Notes under the pieces: generated by a model
Database searches by the model: none
What the model was told of the DNA's origin: nothing
Seen by the model: the letters and a program-made list of their open reading frames with translations, nothing else
Shown here: positions 18,274 to 27,455 of the stretch, in pieces
How the letters are laid out: every line of letters starts with the position of its first letter
Position numbering within the stretch: the first letter of the stretch is position 1
Position numbers and translations under genes: made by a program
From: Nostoc sp. UHCC 0702
Lineage (GTDB): Bacteria > Cyanobacteriota > Cyanobacteriia > Cyanobacteriales > Nostocaceae
DNA: 64,000 nucleotides
Direction of reading: 5' to 3'
Assembly (NCBI GenBank): GCA_017164015.1
Contig: CP071065.1
Span: 1,950,501-2,014,500 of the forward strand

Positions 18274-18589
18274 TATTTTTCTCCTGATAATTTCGGTATG
18301 GCTAATGTTAGTAGGTTATTTTTACCTGATCGGTAAAATTTTTGCGTTGCAGCATAAATGCAGTATGAATTGGCGATTAAAGGGATCGCTCTTCCATAAA
18401 CAAAAGGCGATCACACTCTTATCTCTAAAACTAAGTCAAAAAGCGATCACTTTTTTATCTTCATCAACAAGGTGTGAATCTCTCGCTATCCTATAGGAAA
18501 TCGCACTCAATGGAGTTCAACGATCAGTTGCTGGTAATGTAGGTTGCAAGGGGTTAGAAGTCAGTGATCTATAAGTTATAGAAGAAGCT
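18274..18589. other. Intergenic region with HIP1-like repeats
   Basis: No gene. The segment 18370-18520 carries several copies of AAGCGATCAC/AGGGATCGCTC-like pieces, a degenerate repeat around the HIP1 core. Probably also contains the promoter of the tail-anchored protein gene. Confidence 0.35.
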
Positions 18590-19078
18590 TTATCTCTGAT
18601 TCAGTTTGTAATTTATGCCATTTATAGTGACGGATGCTTGACCATAACGTGGAAAACTGCCCCTTCTATTGAAGTATTCACCAATTTGTTGTGCAGCGTC
18701 TCTATAGAATTTTGGCTGGTTCTTATTATACCAGGGGTCATTATGGGGATTGGGGTCAAATTTATACGTCTGGGAGGGTCTAGTACTGTTATTTAATTTT
18801 ATTGTGATTCCCCGGTTTTTGCTCCAGCTTTCCTCTTGATAGTAGAAACTGTTGGTGACAGCTTGACCACTTGATCCTGGAGAGGTTACTGTGATGTTCC
18901 CTTCAATTGCCGACTTCGGAATCATAGCTGAGTCTCCCTGCTGTAATAGCGCACCACTAACATCACCATTTCCTACTTTAAAGTCGAGTACTTGTGCACT
19001 TGCTGTACTGATGTGTAATACAAAATTCATGACTAACGCGAACACAATAGCCAATGTTATTCGGCGAATTCCTTTCAT
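18590..19078 (-). CDS. Small exported protein of unknown function
   Basis: 162 residues. Residues 1-28 are a classic signal peptide (MKGIRRITLAIVFALVMNFV, then cleavage after ASA). The mature part is polar and beta-like (EGNITVTSPGSSGQAVTNSF) with a C-terminal segment containing AAQQIGEYFNRRGSFP. No cysteines are seen in the mature part. No family recognised. It lies upstream of the tail-anchored protein on the same strand, so the two could act together at the cell envelope; this is inference from position only. Confidence 0.75.
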   Translation of the reverse strand: MKGIRRITLAIVFALVMNFVLHISTASAQVLDFKVGNGDVSGALLQQGDSAMIPKSAIEGNITVTSPGSSGQAVTNSFYYQEESWSKNRGITIKLNNSTRPSQTYKFDPNPHNDPWYNKNQPKFYRDAAQQIGEYFNRRGSFPRYGQASVTINGINYKLNQR

Positions 19079-19304
19079 TTTTGCTTCTCTTTTGCTTTGA
19101 ATTTTACTTACTGCTCATAATTTGTTAATTACAAGAACCGTTGATATGTTTTCAGGAATTTATTTTCTCCAAAAGCGACTTGTTTTTCTTCCCACATCTT
19201 TATAGACGTTTCCCCACCCCAATTTGTGAATTTTTCGAGTTAGCGACAATTTTTCTCCCCAAAAATCCACCCTCAACCCCTATAACCCTTCCTCCTCGTA
19301 CCTT
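19079..19304. other. Intergenic region
   Basis: AT-rich upstream region of the exported protein gene, then a C-rich stretch. Nothing else is recognisable. Confidence 0.3.
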
Positions 19305-19835
19305 TCAGCCTCTGCAAAATCTTCTCAACCTCCCCGCCGGATACAACAACTGCTGACTCAACGCACTTTCATAAGCCTGTATCGCCTCCAACCTATCCCC
19401 CAACCCCGCCAAAGCTCTCCCTAACCAGTAATCAGCCACAGCCGGGTTAAACGCTCTCAATTCCTGACACCCCTCACAAGCCGCTTCCCACGATCGCTTA
19501 CTAGCCCCAATATCCCCCAACACTCGATAACTGTCCCCCAGCCACACCGCCGCCGGTACTGATTGCAGATAACCCCCTGCTGGTAAAAGCTCCCTTCCTT
19601 TCTTTAACGCCGCCATCGGGAAGCGATGTTTCTTAGCCAAAGCCAACACCCGCCCATGACGAAACCAAGCATCAGCTAACTGGGGCTGTAGTTTTGTCCC
19701 CTGTTCAGAAACACTACACCCTCGTTCAATCTCCTTAAAGCATTCCACCAACACCCGCCCCGCGATCGCCCAAACACTCCAGCGTTCAGGAAACCGCTTC
19801 AACATTTCCTCCACTATGGAAGCAAGAGTCGTCTT
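19305..19835 (-). pseudogene. TPR-containing protein, 5'-truncated
   Basis: About 175 residues of helical-repeat sequence: LQPQLADAWFRHGRVLALAK, then AAVWLGDSYRVLGD and VADYWLGRALAGLGDRLEAI form degenerate tetratricopeptide repeats. The open reading continues up to 19898, but the extra N-terminal residues (SPPTPLLRGEGSK) come from the C-rich repeat at 19838-19876, so the true 5' end is missing. It is probably the C-terminal part of a longer TPR protein, cut by the repeat. Confidence 0.55.
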
Positions 19836-19837
19836 AC

Positions 19838-19876
19838 TCCCCTCTCCTCGTAGGAGAGGGGTAGGGGGAGAGGTCA
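19838..19876. repeat. C-rich hairpin repeat at a gene-fragment junction
   Basis: CTCCCCTCTCCT pairs with AGGAGAGGGG around the loop CGT. It belongs to the same family as the hairpins at 7365-7525. It lies exactly between two truncated genes in opposite orientation, so it probably marks a rearrangement junction. Confidence 0.6.
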
Positions 19877-19905
19877 CAAACGGCAAAATCTCGCACAACG
19901 CCCGA

Positions 19906-20058
19906 AAGATTTCTGGTTCTAGTAATCGCGAAATTGCTCAGACACTGAGCCTTTCTGATGGAACAGTGAGAAACCATATTTCTCATGTTCTTACAAGGTT
20001 GAATTTGCGCGATCGTACCCAAGCCTCAATTGTTGCTAATTCTTTCCTCTCTTGGTTA
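19906..20058 (+). pseudogene. C-terminal LuxR/NarL DNA-binding domain fragment
   Basis: The reading SSNREIAQTLSLSDGTVRNH, then VLTRLNLRDRTQASIVA is the helix-turn-helix end of a NarL/FixJ response regulator (normally about 210-230 residues). The receiver domain and linker are missing and the 5' side is the C-rich repeat. The reading then enters GAGGATGTTTGAAAAGT at 20059, the end of a dispersed element, so the last three codons are also not native. Confidence 0.7.
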
Positions 20059-20075
20059 GAGGATGTTTGAAAAGT
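20059..20075. repeat. Terminal repeat of dispersed element B
   Basis: GAGGATGTTTGAAAAGT, preceded by TTA, is identical to the left end of the complete element at 35734-35964, where TTA is also the flanking triplet. The other end is not found nearby; interior sequence of the same element is seen at 20649-20700. Confidence 0.6.
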
Positions 20076-20427
20076 CGGAAAGGCTGTAAAAAAGCTCTCT
20101 CAGTATAAGCGTAAATCTTGCTGATTATTAATAGTGTCAGATTATTGATAGGACTTACGCACTGTACAAATGCATCGTGATGTGAATTAACGATAATAGG
20201 TTGTTGAAGGCTTTTTTTAATTATCCTGCGATCGTAAATAGACCATGCTGTGCCCTTACGAAATATGTGGTTTTTAAACTTGTATATGGGGTAAAGACAA
20301 GATACGCGCAAAATGTATCACGGTGTAAAGTTGTGTAAAGTAGCTATGTATTTATGTCTTTCAAACATTGCCTGGTAGTAGCAGATGCTGATCAGCTATC
20401 TAATATGGGAACAATTAGGGTGGCATT
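20076..20427. other. Intergenic region with an IS-end-like sequence
   Basis: No gene. GGACTTACGCA at 20152-20162 matches the first bases of the terminal inverted repeat of the insertion sequence at 62246-63550 and may be a leftover end of such an element. The remainder is AT-rich. Confidence 0.4.
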
Positions 20428-20631
20428 ATGGCAAAAAAATACATTGTAGATTTAAAGGAAGCAGAGCTATTTCAAGTGCGATCGCTAATTAAAACAGGTA
20501 AGCATAAGGCGCGAACGATTAATTGCGATCGCTGGGTACTAAACATGGCTGAAATATCCAAATTGCCTGTAGTACTTATGTACGATGTGTCAGTCCTAAA
20601 TTTGACTGAAATAACCAGTGTTACTTACTGA
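20428..20631 (+). pseudogene. IS630-type transposase, N-terminal remnant
   Basis: The first 34 residues (MAKKYIVDLKEAELFQVRSL, then IKTGKHKARTINCDR) match the start of IS630-family transposases of cyanobacteria, which continue with a helix-turn-helix and a DDE domain over 150-350 residues. After that the reading diverges and stops at 67 residues. No inverted repeats are evident at its borders. Confidence 0.6.
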
Positions 20632-20644
20632 GTCTCATTTATGA

Positions 20645-20706
20645 CTCACCAAGGCGATTAGAAATCGCGGCTACACAAGCAAAACCCACCTTCGTGGGTT
20701 ACAATC
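20645..20706. repeat. Interior fragment of dispersed element B
   Basis: GGCGATTAGAAATCGCGGCT, then ACACAAGCAAAACCCACC and the hairpin CCCAC..GTGGG match the interior of the element at 35734-35964. Only the left half is kept. Confidence 0.6.
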
Positions 20707-20715
20707 CCTAATTTT

Positions 20716-21087
20716 TTATTCAGCTTGATGCAAAATCAAACGATTGCCATCGGGGTCGTAGGCGTAAATTTCTCTGCCGTGGGAAGCAATGGATATTTCT
20801 CCAGGTGGAGGATAACCCAAGGTAGTCAGGTGTGCGATCGCATCTTCTAGGTTACTCACTTCTAAACACAAACTTAGCTGACTTTTAGCTGAGTTTTCAA
20901 ATTCTGATTCGTGTATTTTTTTGGGTTGAAAAATACCTAATCGCACACCAGTTAGCTGAAATTCAGCATACACATTTGGTATGAAAGAGGCTGGTTTTTG
21001 CCCAAGTAAATCGGTATAGAAATTTACTAAATTATCAAAATTAACAGATGCTATGGTGACGAGTGCGTCTTTATAGTCCAAAACCAT
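20716..21087 (-). CDS. VOC-family (glyoxalase/dioxygenase fold) protein
   Basis: 123 residues from the start MVLDYKDALVTIASVNFDNL. A single vicinal-oxygen-chelate domain: FYTDLLGQKPASFIPNVYAE, then FQLTGVRLGIF and the closing strand REIYAYDPDGNRLILHQ, with the metal-side glutamate apparently replaced at the final position. The open reading extends 40 residues further upstream, but those come from an octamer repeat (21127-21195, PLLPISPAPLLPCSPAPLL), so the later start is chosen. Substrate unknown; no neighbouring pathway. Confidence 0.8.
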   Translation of the reverse strand: MVLDYKDALVTIASVNFDNLVNFYTDLLGQKPASFIPNVYAEFQLTGVRLGIFQPKKIHESEFENSAKSQLSLCLEVSNLEDAIAHLTTLGYPPPGEISIASHGREIYAYDPDGNRLILHQAE

Positions 21088-21126
21088 CTCAGTAAGTCCG
21101 CGTAAATATTTTTTGTTGGAATTCAG

Positions 21127-21195
21127 CAGGGGAGCAGGGGAGCAGGGGAGAAGGGGAGCAGGGGAGATGGGGAGCAGGGGAGATGGGGAACAACT
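21127..21195. repeat. AGGGGAGC octamer array
   Basis: About eight tandem units of AGGGGAGC with variants AGGGGAGA and TGGGGAGC. The same octamer appears in the opposite orientation at 22926-22985. It creates a false N-terminal extension of the VOC gene. Confidence 0.85.
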
Positions 21196-21508
21196 GACCA
21201 CCGACAACTGACAACTGACTAATGCCTCATGATGCTGCTCCTAGAACGGAACCGTGGCTAGACAAATTTCCGGCTGAAGTATGAAGTATGAAGTATAAAG
21301 TATGAAATGACGAGTCAAGAGTCAAGGGGAGCTAGTTGCGTGCGGAGGTTCCCTCCGCCCTTGCAAACTAGCATTCAAAAGTCCAAAAATATTGATTTTT
21401 GACTTTGAACTTTGGACGATTATTATGAATAAAATATGACATTTACCTAAGTCTTAGTAATGATATTTTGTCACTTCATCCTTTATCCTTCACACTTTTT
21501 TAGTCCAA
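21196..21508. repeat. Intergenic region with a foldback (TGCGG..CCGCCCTTG core, copy 2)
   Basis: No gene. Short repeats of GAAGTAT lie at 21280-21305. At 21333-21374 CTAGTTGC and GCAAACTAG flank the core GTGCGGAGG/CCTCCGCCC, the second copy of the foldback at 1997-2046. Confidence 0.5.
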
Positions 21509-22450
21509 CTAACCAATTAATTTTTGCCAGGTTATTCCTCCTACAATCCCATCAGCAAGTAAACCATTCTGTCTTTGAAATGTCTTAATTACTGCTTCTG
21601 TCTGAGGCCCATAAACACCATCAAGCTCAACACCTAGACGATATTGTAAGTATCTGACAACTGTACCGCCAGCGTGGTTGGGTCTAATGATGCGTTTCGC
21701 TAAAATTAAATTAATTGCATTCCATGTAGTTTCCCCAGCAACTCCAGTTGCTTGAATTCCCACAATATTTTGAAATTTTTCTATTGCTGATTTTGTTACC
21801 TGACCCGCGATGTTGTCTTCTACCAAAGGTTTACCAGCTTTATCAGTTATTTTTAGCCGATTTAAAGCTTTTTGCAATCTGAGGATCGTGGTATCTGTAT
21901 TCTGTTCATCATCTGGGACAGGAGGAACAGGAGTGCTGGGCAATTTCCCAGTTAAACCTTTGACGATGGCATTAGCAAGTGCTTCCCCGTCATATAGTTT
22001 CATATCTTTTGAAGAATCGAGGAAGCAATTTTCTATCAGAATCGCAGGCATATTTGTGTTTCGCAAAACAAATAAGTGAGTACCACTCTTAACGCCTCTA
22101 TTAAAAAATCCTAATTTAATGATTTCATCTAATACAGGTTTGGCGATTTTTCTACCACTCTCACTAGTTGCAAATACTTCTGTACCATTAGCTTGCCCAT
22201 TAAAAGCATTAAAATGTATTGAAACAAAAACTTCCACTCCGCTAGCATTCGCTTTATTGCACCTTTGTGACAGTGAATCCTTGACTGTGTTAGCACTATC
22301 TGGCTTACATGTTATGACTTCATGCCCCAAATCTTTTAACTTAGCTATAACTTTGTTACCTACCTCTAAAGTGAGATTATCCTCAAATCTTAGCCCTCTA
22401 GCGCCAGTGTCTGGAGGACAATTATGCCCAATGTCAATTCCATATCTCAT
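21509..22450 (-). CDS. N-acetylmuramoyl-L-alanine amidase with two peptidoglycan-binding domains
   Basis: 313 residues. Residues 1-170 form an Amidase_3 zinc domain that cleaves the bond between muramic acid and the stem peptide; ligands H9 (IDIGHNC), E23 and H79 (SIHFNAF), and catalytic E140 (LIENCFLD) are present. Residues about 190-250 and 255-313 are two PG_binding_1 domains (LQKALNRLKITD; LQYRLGVELDGVYGPQTEAV). No signal peptide is seen, so it either relies on another export route or acts at lysis, as phage endolysins do. No phage genes lie nearby. Function in cell-wall turnover is likely. Confidence 0.9.
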   Translation of the reverse strand: MRYGIDIGHNCPPDTGARGLRFEDNLTLEVGNKVIAKLKDLGHEVITCKPDSANTVKDSLSQRCNKANASGVEVFVSIHFNAFNGQANGTEVFATSESGRKIAKPVLDEIIKLGFFNRGVKSGTHLFVLRNTNMPAILIENCFLDSSKDMKLYDGEALANAIVKGLTGKLPSTPVPPVPDDEQNTDTTILRLQKALNRLKITDKAGKPLVEDNIAGQVTKSAIEKFQNIVGIQATGVAGETTWNAINLILAKRIIRPNHAGGTVVRYLQYRLGVELDGVYGPQTEAVIKTFQRQNGLLADGIVGGITWQKLIG

Positions 22451-23058
22451 CTGTTAATCCTCAAATTTTTACTTTTTTTAGTCTTTTACAGCTTGACATA
22501 TGCAGTTTGGTTAATATCTATTAAACCAAATCTATTTCACATATTGTCTGTGACAAAATCTCAATTATTTAGTTTATATTGTAACCAAAAAATTTTTTTA
22601 GGTATTTATATCTAAAATAGTAATAATTTACTAATTTTTGACGTTACTTTCAATAAACTAATTATAAGAATTATTAAAATGATAACTTTTTGTAAAAGCA
22701 AATAGCTATGACCTACAAAAATTTCAAGCGATCGCTTTTTCCAGAAAAGTTTGTGATCTACTCACAGAGGAACACCTACACAGGTTTTTGCCTCCCCTGA
22801 CAAGAGAAAGTGCGATCGTGCTGAGGAGCCACTGCGTTGGTATTAGCGAAGCGTGAGTCTTCTCGCAAAGACGCTACGCAATCCTTACGTTATACCGTTT
22901 CACTCAATTACTGATACAAATTTTTCACCCCTGCTCCCCTGCTCCCCCGCTCCCCTGCTCCCCTGCTCCCCCGCTCCCCTGCTCAAGAGCTGCCTATTTG
23001 TATCAACATTAAAGTAAAACGACTGACGGGGTGAGGTAGTCCCAACTATAACTTCAGC
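22451..23058. repeat. Intergenic region with element C and an octamer array
   Basis: No gene in 608 bp. The first 230 bp are AT-rich. From about 22891 TACCGTTTCAC..GATACAAAT is paired with ATTTGTATC..AAAACG near 22994-23022, an inverted-repeat element related to that at 54354-54448. Inside it, TGCTCCCC octamers run from 22926 to 22985, the reverse complement of the unit at 21127. Confidence 0.6.
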
Positions 23059-25209
23059 TTAGCTGGGGTACTTCACATTGATAGGAATCTCAATTTGAAA
23101 TTCAGCCCCCTGTTCTGGTTTTGATAAACAGGTAAGTTTTCCCTTATGCTTGTCCACTACAATTTGATAGCTAATTGATAGTCCTAACCCCGTACCGATG
23201 CCCACTGCCTTAGTTGTGAAGAACGGATCAAACAAACGTTTAAGCACATTTTCTGGTATTCCTGACCCATTATCAGTAAACTTAATCACAACTGTGTTGG
23301 TCTCAGTTACTTGAGTATGAACACGGATACTGCTAGGTGTTTCTCGCATCTGTTCCATAGAGCGCTGCGTATCTCGTTGTTCTAATGCATCTAAAGCATT
23401 AACTAAAATGTTCATGAAAACTTGATTGAGCTGTCCTGGGTAGCATTCTACTAGAGGCAAATTGCCATATTCTTTGATGATTTCAATTGCTGGACGATTA
23501 TGTTGTGCCTTGAGACGATGTTCTAGAATTACTAAAGTGCTGTCAATGCCTGAATGAATATCCACAGCTTTGCATTCCGCTTCATCCATGCGTGAGAAAT
23601 TTCGCAACGAAAGAACGATTTGTTTAATTCGGTCTGCACCCATTTTCATAGAGGAGAGTAATTTCGGCAGATCTGCCATCAGAAATTCCAGATCAATGGC
23701 TTCTATCTGTTCAGTAATGACTTTTACGGGATTGGGATAATGTTCCTGATAAAGCTCAACCAACTCAAGTAAATCATGAATGTATTGGTTGGCAGGCTGA
23801 ATATTACTATAGATAAAGCTTGTAGGATTGTTGATTTCGTGAGCAACTCCAGCAACCAATTGACCAACAGAAGACATTTTTTCGCTCTGTATCAGATGAG
23901 CTTGGGTGCATTGGAGTTCTTTGAGGGTTTCCTCCAAATCTTGTGCTTTTTGTCGGAGGGCTTCTTCAACAGCTTTAAGTTCGCTAATATCCCTGGCGAT
24001 GCTAGAAAAATACTCAACCTTACCGTCAGGTGATTTATGAGCAATGATCAGTTGGGAAATGGGAATTTCTCGTCCATCTGCTCCCAAAAGAGCCGTTTCT
24101 CCCACCCAATTACCTAATCGAACTGATTCTGGTAATCCCTGATTGAGGATAATCTCGTTTGTCCAGCTTGGATAATTTTGGGACAAATTTCTGTCCTCCA
24201 AGGATTCTTGTTCTGAAAGCCCCAACATCCTACGAGCTGCTTTATTAAAGTAGAGAACTCGCCCAGTTAAGTCAGCTGTGCTAATAAAGTCTGGCGATGC
24301 CTCTAGAATTGCCAGCAACTTTGCCTGTTCTTTTTGTGCTTGTTGACGTTCACTAGTATCACGACCTACGCCAACTGTCATTACCACTTGACCTTGTTCG
24401 TTACGGATTGCAGATTTAATTGTATGAAACAGGCGTACTTCGCCATCATAGCGAGTTGTTCGCTCTTGGGGAATTTCCAGTGTCTGTCCAGTTTCAAATA
24501 CGTAAGCATCATCTTTGATGTATTGGAGGGTATTGTCAGCCTCATTGAAGGGTGCATCAATGATATCTTGGAGTTGCTCGACGCTCATACCGTAATAATC
24601 ACGAAATGCTTTGTTCGCCCAAATAATCCGAGATTTAGGGCCTTTAACCAGTACCATATCAGTAATCGCATCAAGGATTTGCTGATAGGTCTTTTCGTTT
24701 TCACGCAGGGCGGTTTCAAACGACTTTACTTTCGTCACGTCCTGCACTGTTGAGACAATGCTAATTACCTTGCCATCAAGGTTAGTTATAGGAGTATTAC
24801 TCCACTCACAAATAATAATCTTTCCATTTTTGGTTAGATTTTTAGTGAGATTGTTACCTTCTAGTTTCTGTTCAATTAGTAACTCCATGATTTTGCTAAC
24901 TTGTGCCCTATCACTTACTGGCACAATTAGTTCTGTCAGCTGACAACCGAGTACTTCACTTTTGCTGTATCCAAACAATTTTTCAGCCGCCGGATTCCAT
25001 TGTGTTACCTCAAAGGCTGCATTCCATTCAATTACTGGCAAAGGATTGTGTTGTATTATTAACAATAGTTTGTCTTGCAAATGTTTCAAGTTTTGCTCTA
25101 AAAATTGATGCTCGACTTCTTGACAGTTTGTATTGGTTTGGTCAAGTTTGAGTATCTGATTGACAGAACAATGATTACCGTATTGAATGCCTTGTGATTG
25201 AGGTTTCAT
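23059..25209 (-). CDS. PAS-domain sensor histidine kinase
   Basis: 716 residues, soluble. Three PAS/PAC modules (about 50-165, 170-290, 300-415), a short coiled coil (about 415-440), then the kinase core: phospho-acceptor H457 in GQLVAGVAHEINNPTSFIYS, N box FMNILVNALDALEQ, G boxes DNGSGIPENV and GTGLGLSISYQI, and the F box LFDPFFTTK. The HEINNP type and missing receiver place it among the orthodox HPK4-like kinases. No response-regulator gene is adjacent, so the partner is elsewhere. PAS ligand is unknown. Confidence 0.9.
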   Translation of the reverse strand: MKPQSQGIQYGNHCSVNQILKLDQTNTNCQEVEHQFLEQNLKHLQDKLLLIIQHNPLPVIEWNAAFEVTQWNPAAEKLFGYSKSEVLGCQLTELIVPVSDRAQVSKIMELLIEQKLEGNNLTKNLTKNGKIIICEWSNTPITNLDGKVISIVSTVQDVTKVKSFETALRENEKTYQQILDAITDMVLVKGPKSRIIWANKAFRDYYGMSVEQLQDIIDAPFNEADNTLQYIKDDAYVFETGQTLEIPQERTTRYDGEVRLFHTIKSAIRNEQGQVVMTVGVGRDTSERQQAQKEQAKLLAILEASPDFISTADLTGRVLYFNKAARRMLGLSEQESLEDRNLSQNYPSWTNEIILNQGLPESVRLGNWVGETALLGADGREIPISQLIIAHKSPDGKVEYFSSIARDISELKAVEEALRQKAQDLEETLKELQCTQAHLIQSEKMSSVGQLVAGVAHEINNPTSFIYSNIQPANQYIHDLLELVELYQEHYPNPVKVITEQIEAIDLEFLMADLPKLLSSMKMGADRIKQIVLSLRNFSRMDEAECKAVDIHSGIDSTLVILEHRLKAQHNRPAIEIIKEYGNLPLVECYPGQLNQVFMNILVNALDALEQRDTQRSMEQMRETPSSIRVHTQVTETNTVVIKFTDNGSGIPENVLKRLFDPFFTTKAVGIGTGLGLSISYQIVVDKHKGKLTCLSKPEQGAEFQIEIPINVKYPS

Positions 25210-25697
25210 CCTGTCTATGTGACTGAATAGATTTGTATGGCTATTAAATTTAATATTCCCTATTTTTTAACTAATGTAACATTTTTCCTCCTCAATAAAG
25301 GAAATTACTGCCTCGTGAATGCCTACTTATTTAGAGTATAGCGAGAGTGCGTAGAGGTAAAGGGATGAGGAGGTTGTTGTCTCGGACGGCTACGTCTTCC
25401 TTGTCCTCCCCTCTCTCATACCGTTTTACCTTAAGATTGGTACAGATGGCAGGCAGGGGAAGTAATATCAATTTAAGTCCACGTAGGTGGACGAGAGTTC
25501 GTGTAGTAGCGAATTCTATTCGCCCAATTATTTCTATATCTAGCTAACTTTTGGAGAAAAAACTATGGGACTTACCATATCCCGATTTAGGTGGGCAAAG
25601 CCCACCCTGCATTAGTGAAATTTTTTCACATATCATTTAAGATTGCGATAGCTGAGAATGCATAAATCTGTGTAACTTCCTCCTCATTTAGACTTTG
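25210..25697. other. Intergenic region with element B/C fragments
   Basis: No credible gene. TCATACCGTTTTACCTTAAG at about 25416-25436 matches the end of element C. GTGTAGTAGCGAATTCTATT, then CGCC at about 25501-25525 matches the right interior of element B (35915-35945). A degenerate hairpin GGTGGGC..GCCCACC is at 25590-25605. Confidence 0.5.
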
Positions 25698-27455
25698 CTA
25701 GTTGACTAATTCTAAATGTGCATTATCTGAAACTACAACCTCCAAAGTCCCCTCTAAAAACTTTGCCTGACAAGCACTACGCTGAATCTTGCCACTGGAA
25801 GTTTTGGGAATACTCCCTGTCTTAATCAGTGCTATTTTGTAAACGTGCAACTCGTGTTCTTGCACCACAGCCTTACGGATAGCTCTCGTCACCACATCTA
25901 CATCCAACTTTCGCAGCCAAGTACGTTCTACTTCCTGAACGATGACTAAGCGTTCTTCATCCTCGACCTGAATTGTAAAAGCTGCTCCACAACTAGGTCG
26001 CAGTGCTGGGTGGCTCTGTGCCACTACCCATTCAATGTCTTGGGGATAATGGTTTTGACCACGGATAATGATCACGTCTTTAAGTCGTCCTGTGATGAAC
26101 AATTCGCCATCTTTGATGAATCCTAAATCTCCCGTCCGCAGAAATGGCCCTTCTTTGGTATCTTGCAGTTGCGCCCCAAAAGTTTGCTTTGTTTCTTCTG
26201 TGCGCTGCCAATATCCTTGGGCGACGCTAGAGCCAGAAACCCAAATTTCTCCAATTTCTGCGGTTGCACATTGGGTTAATGATTCGGGATGAACAATAAC
26301 TACTTTGCTATCAATTCCAGGCTGTCCATGTCCTACGAAAGTCTGTACTTTCTCGTCGCTTTTGGCTTCTATTACCTGATTTTGTGCCAGTGCTTCTGCC
26401 TGAATTGTGTAGAAATTCGGTAATTTTTGGTTTTGTGTGCCAGCTACTACTAAGGTTGCTTCTGCTAAACCGTAGCCAGGGCAAAAGGTGGATAGCTTAA
26501 AACCGCAGGAACTGAAGGCTTCGGTAAAGCGTTGGATGGTGTCTGCTCTGACTGGCTCGGCACCGTTTAAAGTCATGACTAAGCTACTTAAATCGAGGGT
26601 GGCGCGTTCAGAGGGTGTGGTCTTGAGGACACAAAGTTCGTAGGCGAAATTAGGAGCGCCACTATGAGTAGCTTTGTAGCGCGAAATGGCCTGAAGCCAT
26701 TGTATGGGTTTTTGTATAAAGGTTACGGGAGCCATCATATAACAGGGAAACCCTGCATACAAAGGTTGAAGAACTCCATAGATTAGTCCCATGTCATGGA
26801 AAACAGGCAGCCACGTTACCATGACGCTTTGTGAGTTGTACTGCCATATCTGTTGGGTATATTGGGAATTGTGCAACAGGTTGGCATGACTGACCATTAC
26901 ACCCTTGGGCGTTCCTGTAGAACCGGAAGTGTACTGGAGAAAAGCCAGAGTTTCGCTATCTACTGGCACTGGTTGCCAGTTTGATGCTTGAGCAATAGGG
27001 ATGCTATCGCTAGCCAGTAATGGCATATCGGCAAACTCTGGCTCTTCGGCAAATTGATTTTGGATCTGGGTGAGAGTAGAGCTAACGGTCAGTGTTATTC
27101 TTGTTTGACTATCTGATGCGATCGCCTGTAGTCTGGATAAACTTTGGTTGCGCTTGGGTGGATAAACCGGAACAGCTACAACACCGGCATACAAACACCC
27201 GAAGAAGGCAGCTATGAACTCTATTCCCGGTGGATACAACAACAGAGCGCGATCGCCAGCAACTGTGAGAGACTGAAGATGGGCAGCGATCGCTCGTGCC
27301 TTTTGGTCTAGTTCCAGGTAAGTCAAGCTGGCCGCTTCAGTTTCTCCATCTTGCAGAAAACTATAAGCCTTTTGCTGTGCTTGATTTTGCGCTCTGTAAC
27401 CTAGTAATTCTACTAAGGTTGAAAATTGATCTAAAGGCATTCGAGAATTACTCAA
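25698..27455 (-). CDS. Fatty acyl-AMP ligase (FAAL)
   Basis: 585 residues. Activates a fatty acid as acyl-adenylate, normally for transfer to an acyl carrier protein in lipid or polyketide synthesis. Adenylation motifs: LQYTSGSTGTPKGVMVSHAN, then YGLAEATLVV and the loop RTGDLGFI, with the C-terminal KTSSGKIQRS. The N-terminal part (RALLLYPPGIEFIAAFFGCL, then YPPKRNQSLSRL) is characteristic of the FAAL rather than the acyl-CoA synthetase branch. FAALs usually sit in front of a PKS, ACP or olefin-synthase module; none is here, so it is an orphan. The start could also be M6 (MPLDQFSTL). Confidence 0.88.
   Translation of the reverse strand: MSNSRMPLDQFSTLVELLGYRAQNQAQQKAYSFLQDGETEAASLTYLELDQKARAIAAHLQSLTVAGDRALLLYPPGIEFIAAFFGCLYAGVVAVPVYPPKRNQSLSRLQAIASDSQTRITLTVSSTLTQIQNQFAEEPEFADMPLLASDSIPIAQASNWQPVPVDSETLAFLQYTSGSTGTPKGVMVSHANLLHNSQYTQQIWQYNSQSVMVTWLPVFHDMGLIYGVLQPLYAGFPCYMMAPVTFIQKPIQWLQAISRYKATHSGAPNFAYELCVLKTTPSERATLDLSSLVMTLNGAEPVRADTIQRFTEAFSSCGFKLSTFCPGYGLAEATLVVAGTQNQKLPNFYTIQAEALAQNQVIEAKSDEKVQTFVGHGQPGIDSKVVIVHPESLTQCATAEIGEIWVSGSSVAQGYWQRTEETKQTFGAQLQDTKEGPFLRTGDLGFIKDGELFITGRLKDVIIIRGQNHYPQDIEWVVAQSHPALRPSCGAAFTIQVEDEERLVIVQEVERTWLRKLDVDVVTRAIRKAVVQEHELHVYKIALIKTGSIPKTSSGKIQRSACQAKFLEGTLEVVVSDNAHLELVN

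Noticed and set aside
21088..21207. N-terminal extension of the VOC protein
   Set aside because: Encoded by an octamer repeat (PLLP, SPAP units); the family fold starts at the later methionine.
25347..25547. Plus-strand reading of 66 residues before the FAAL gene
   Set aside because: Covers fragments of elements B and C; no coding signature.
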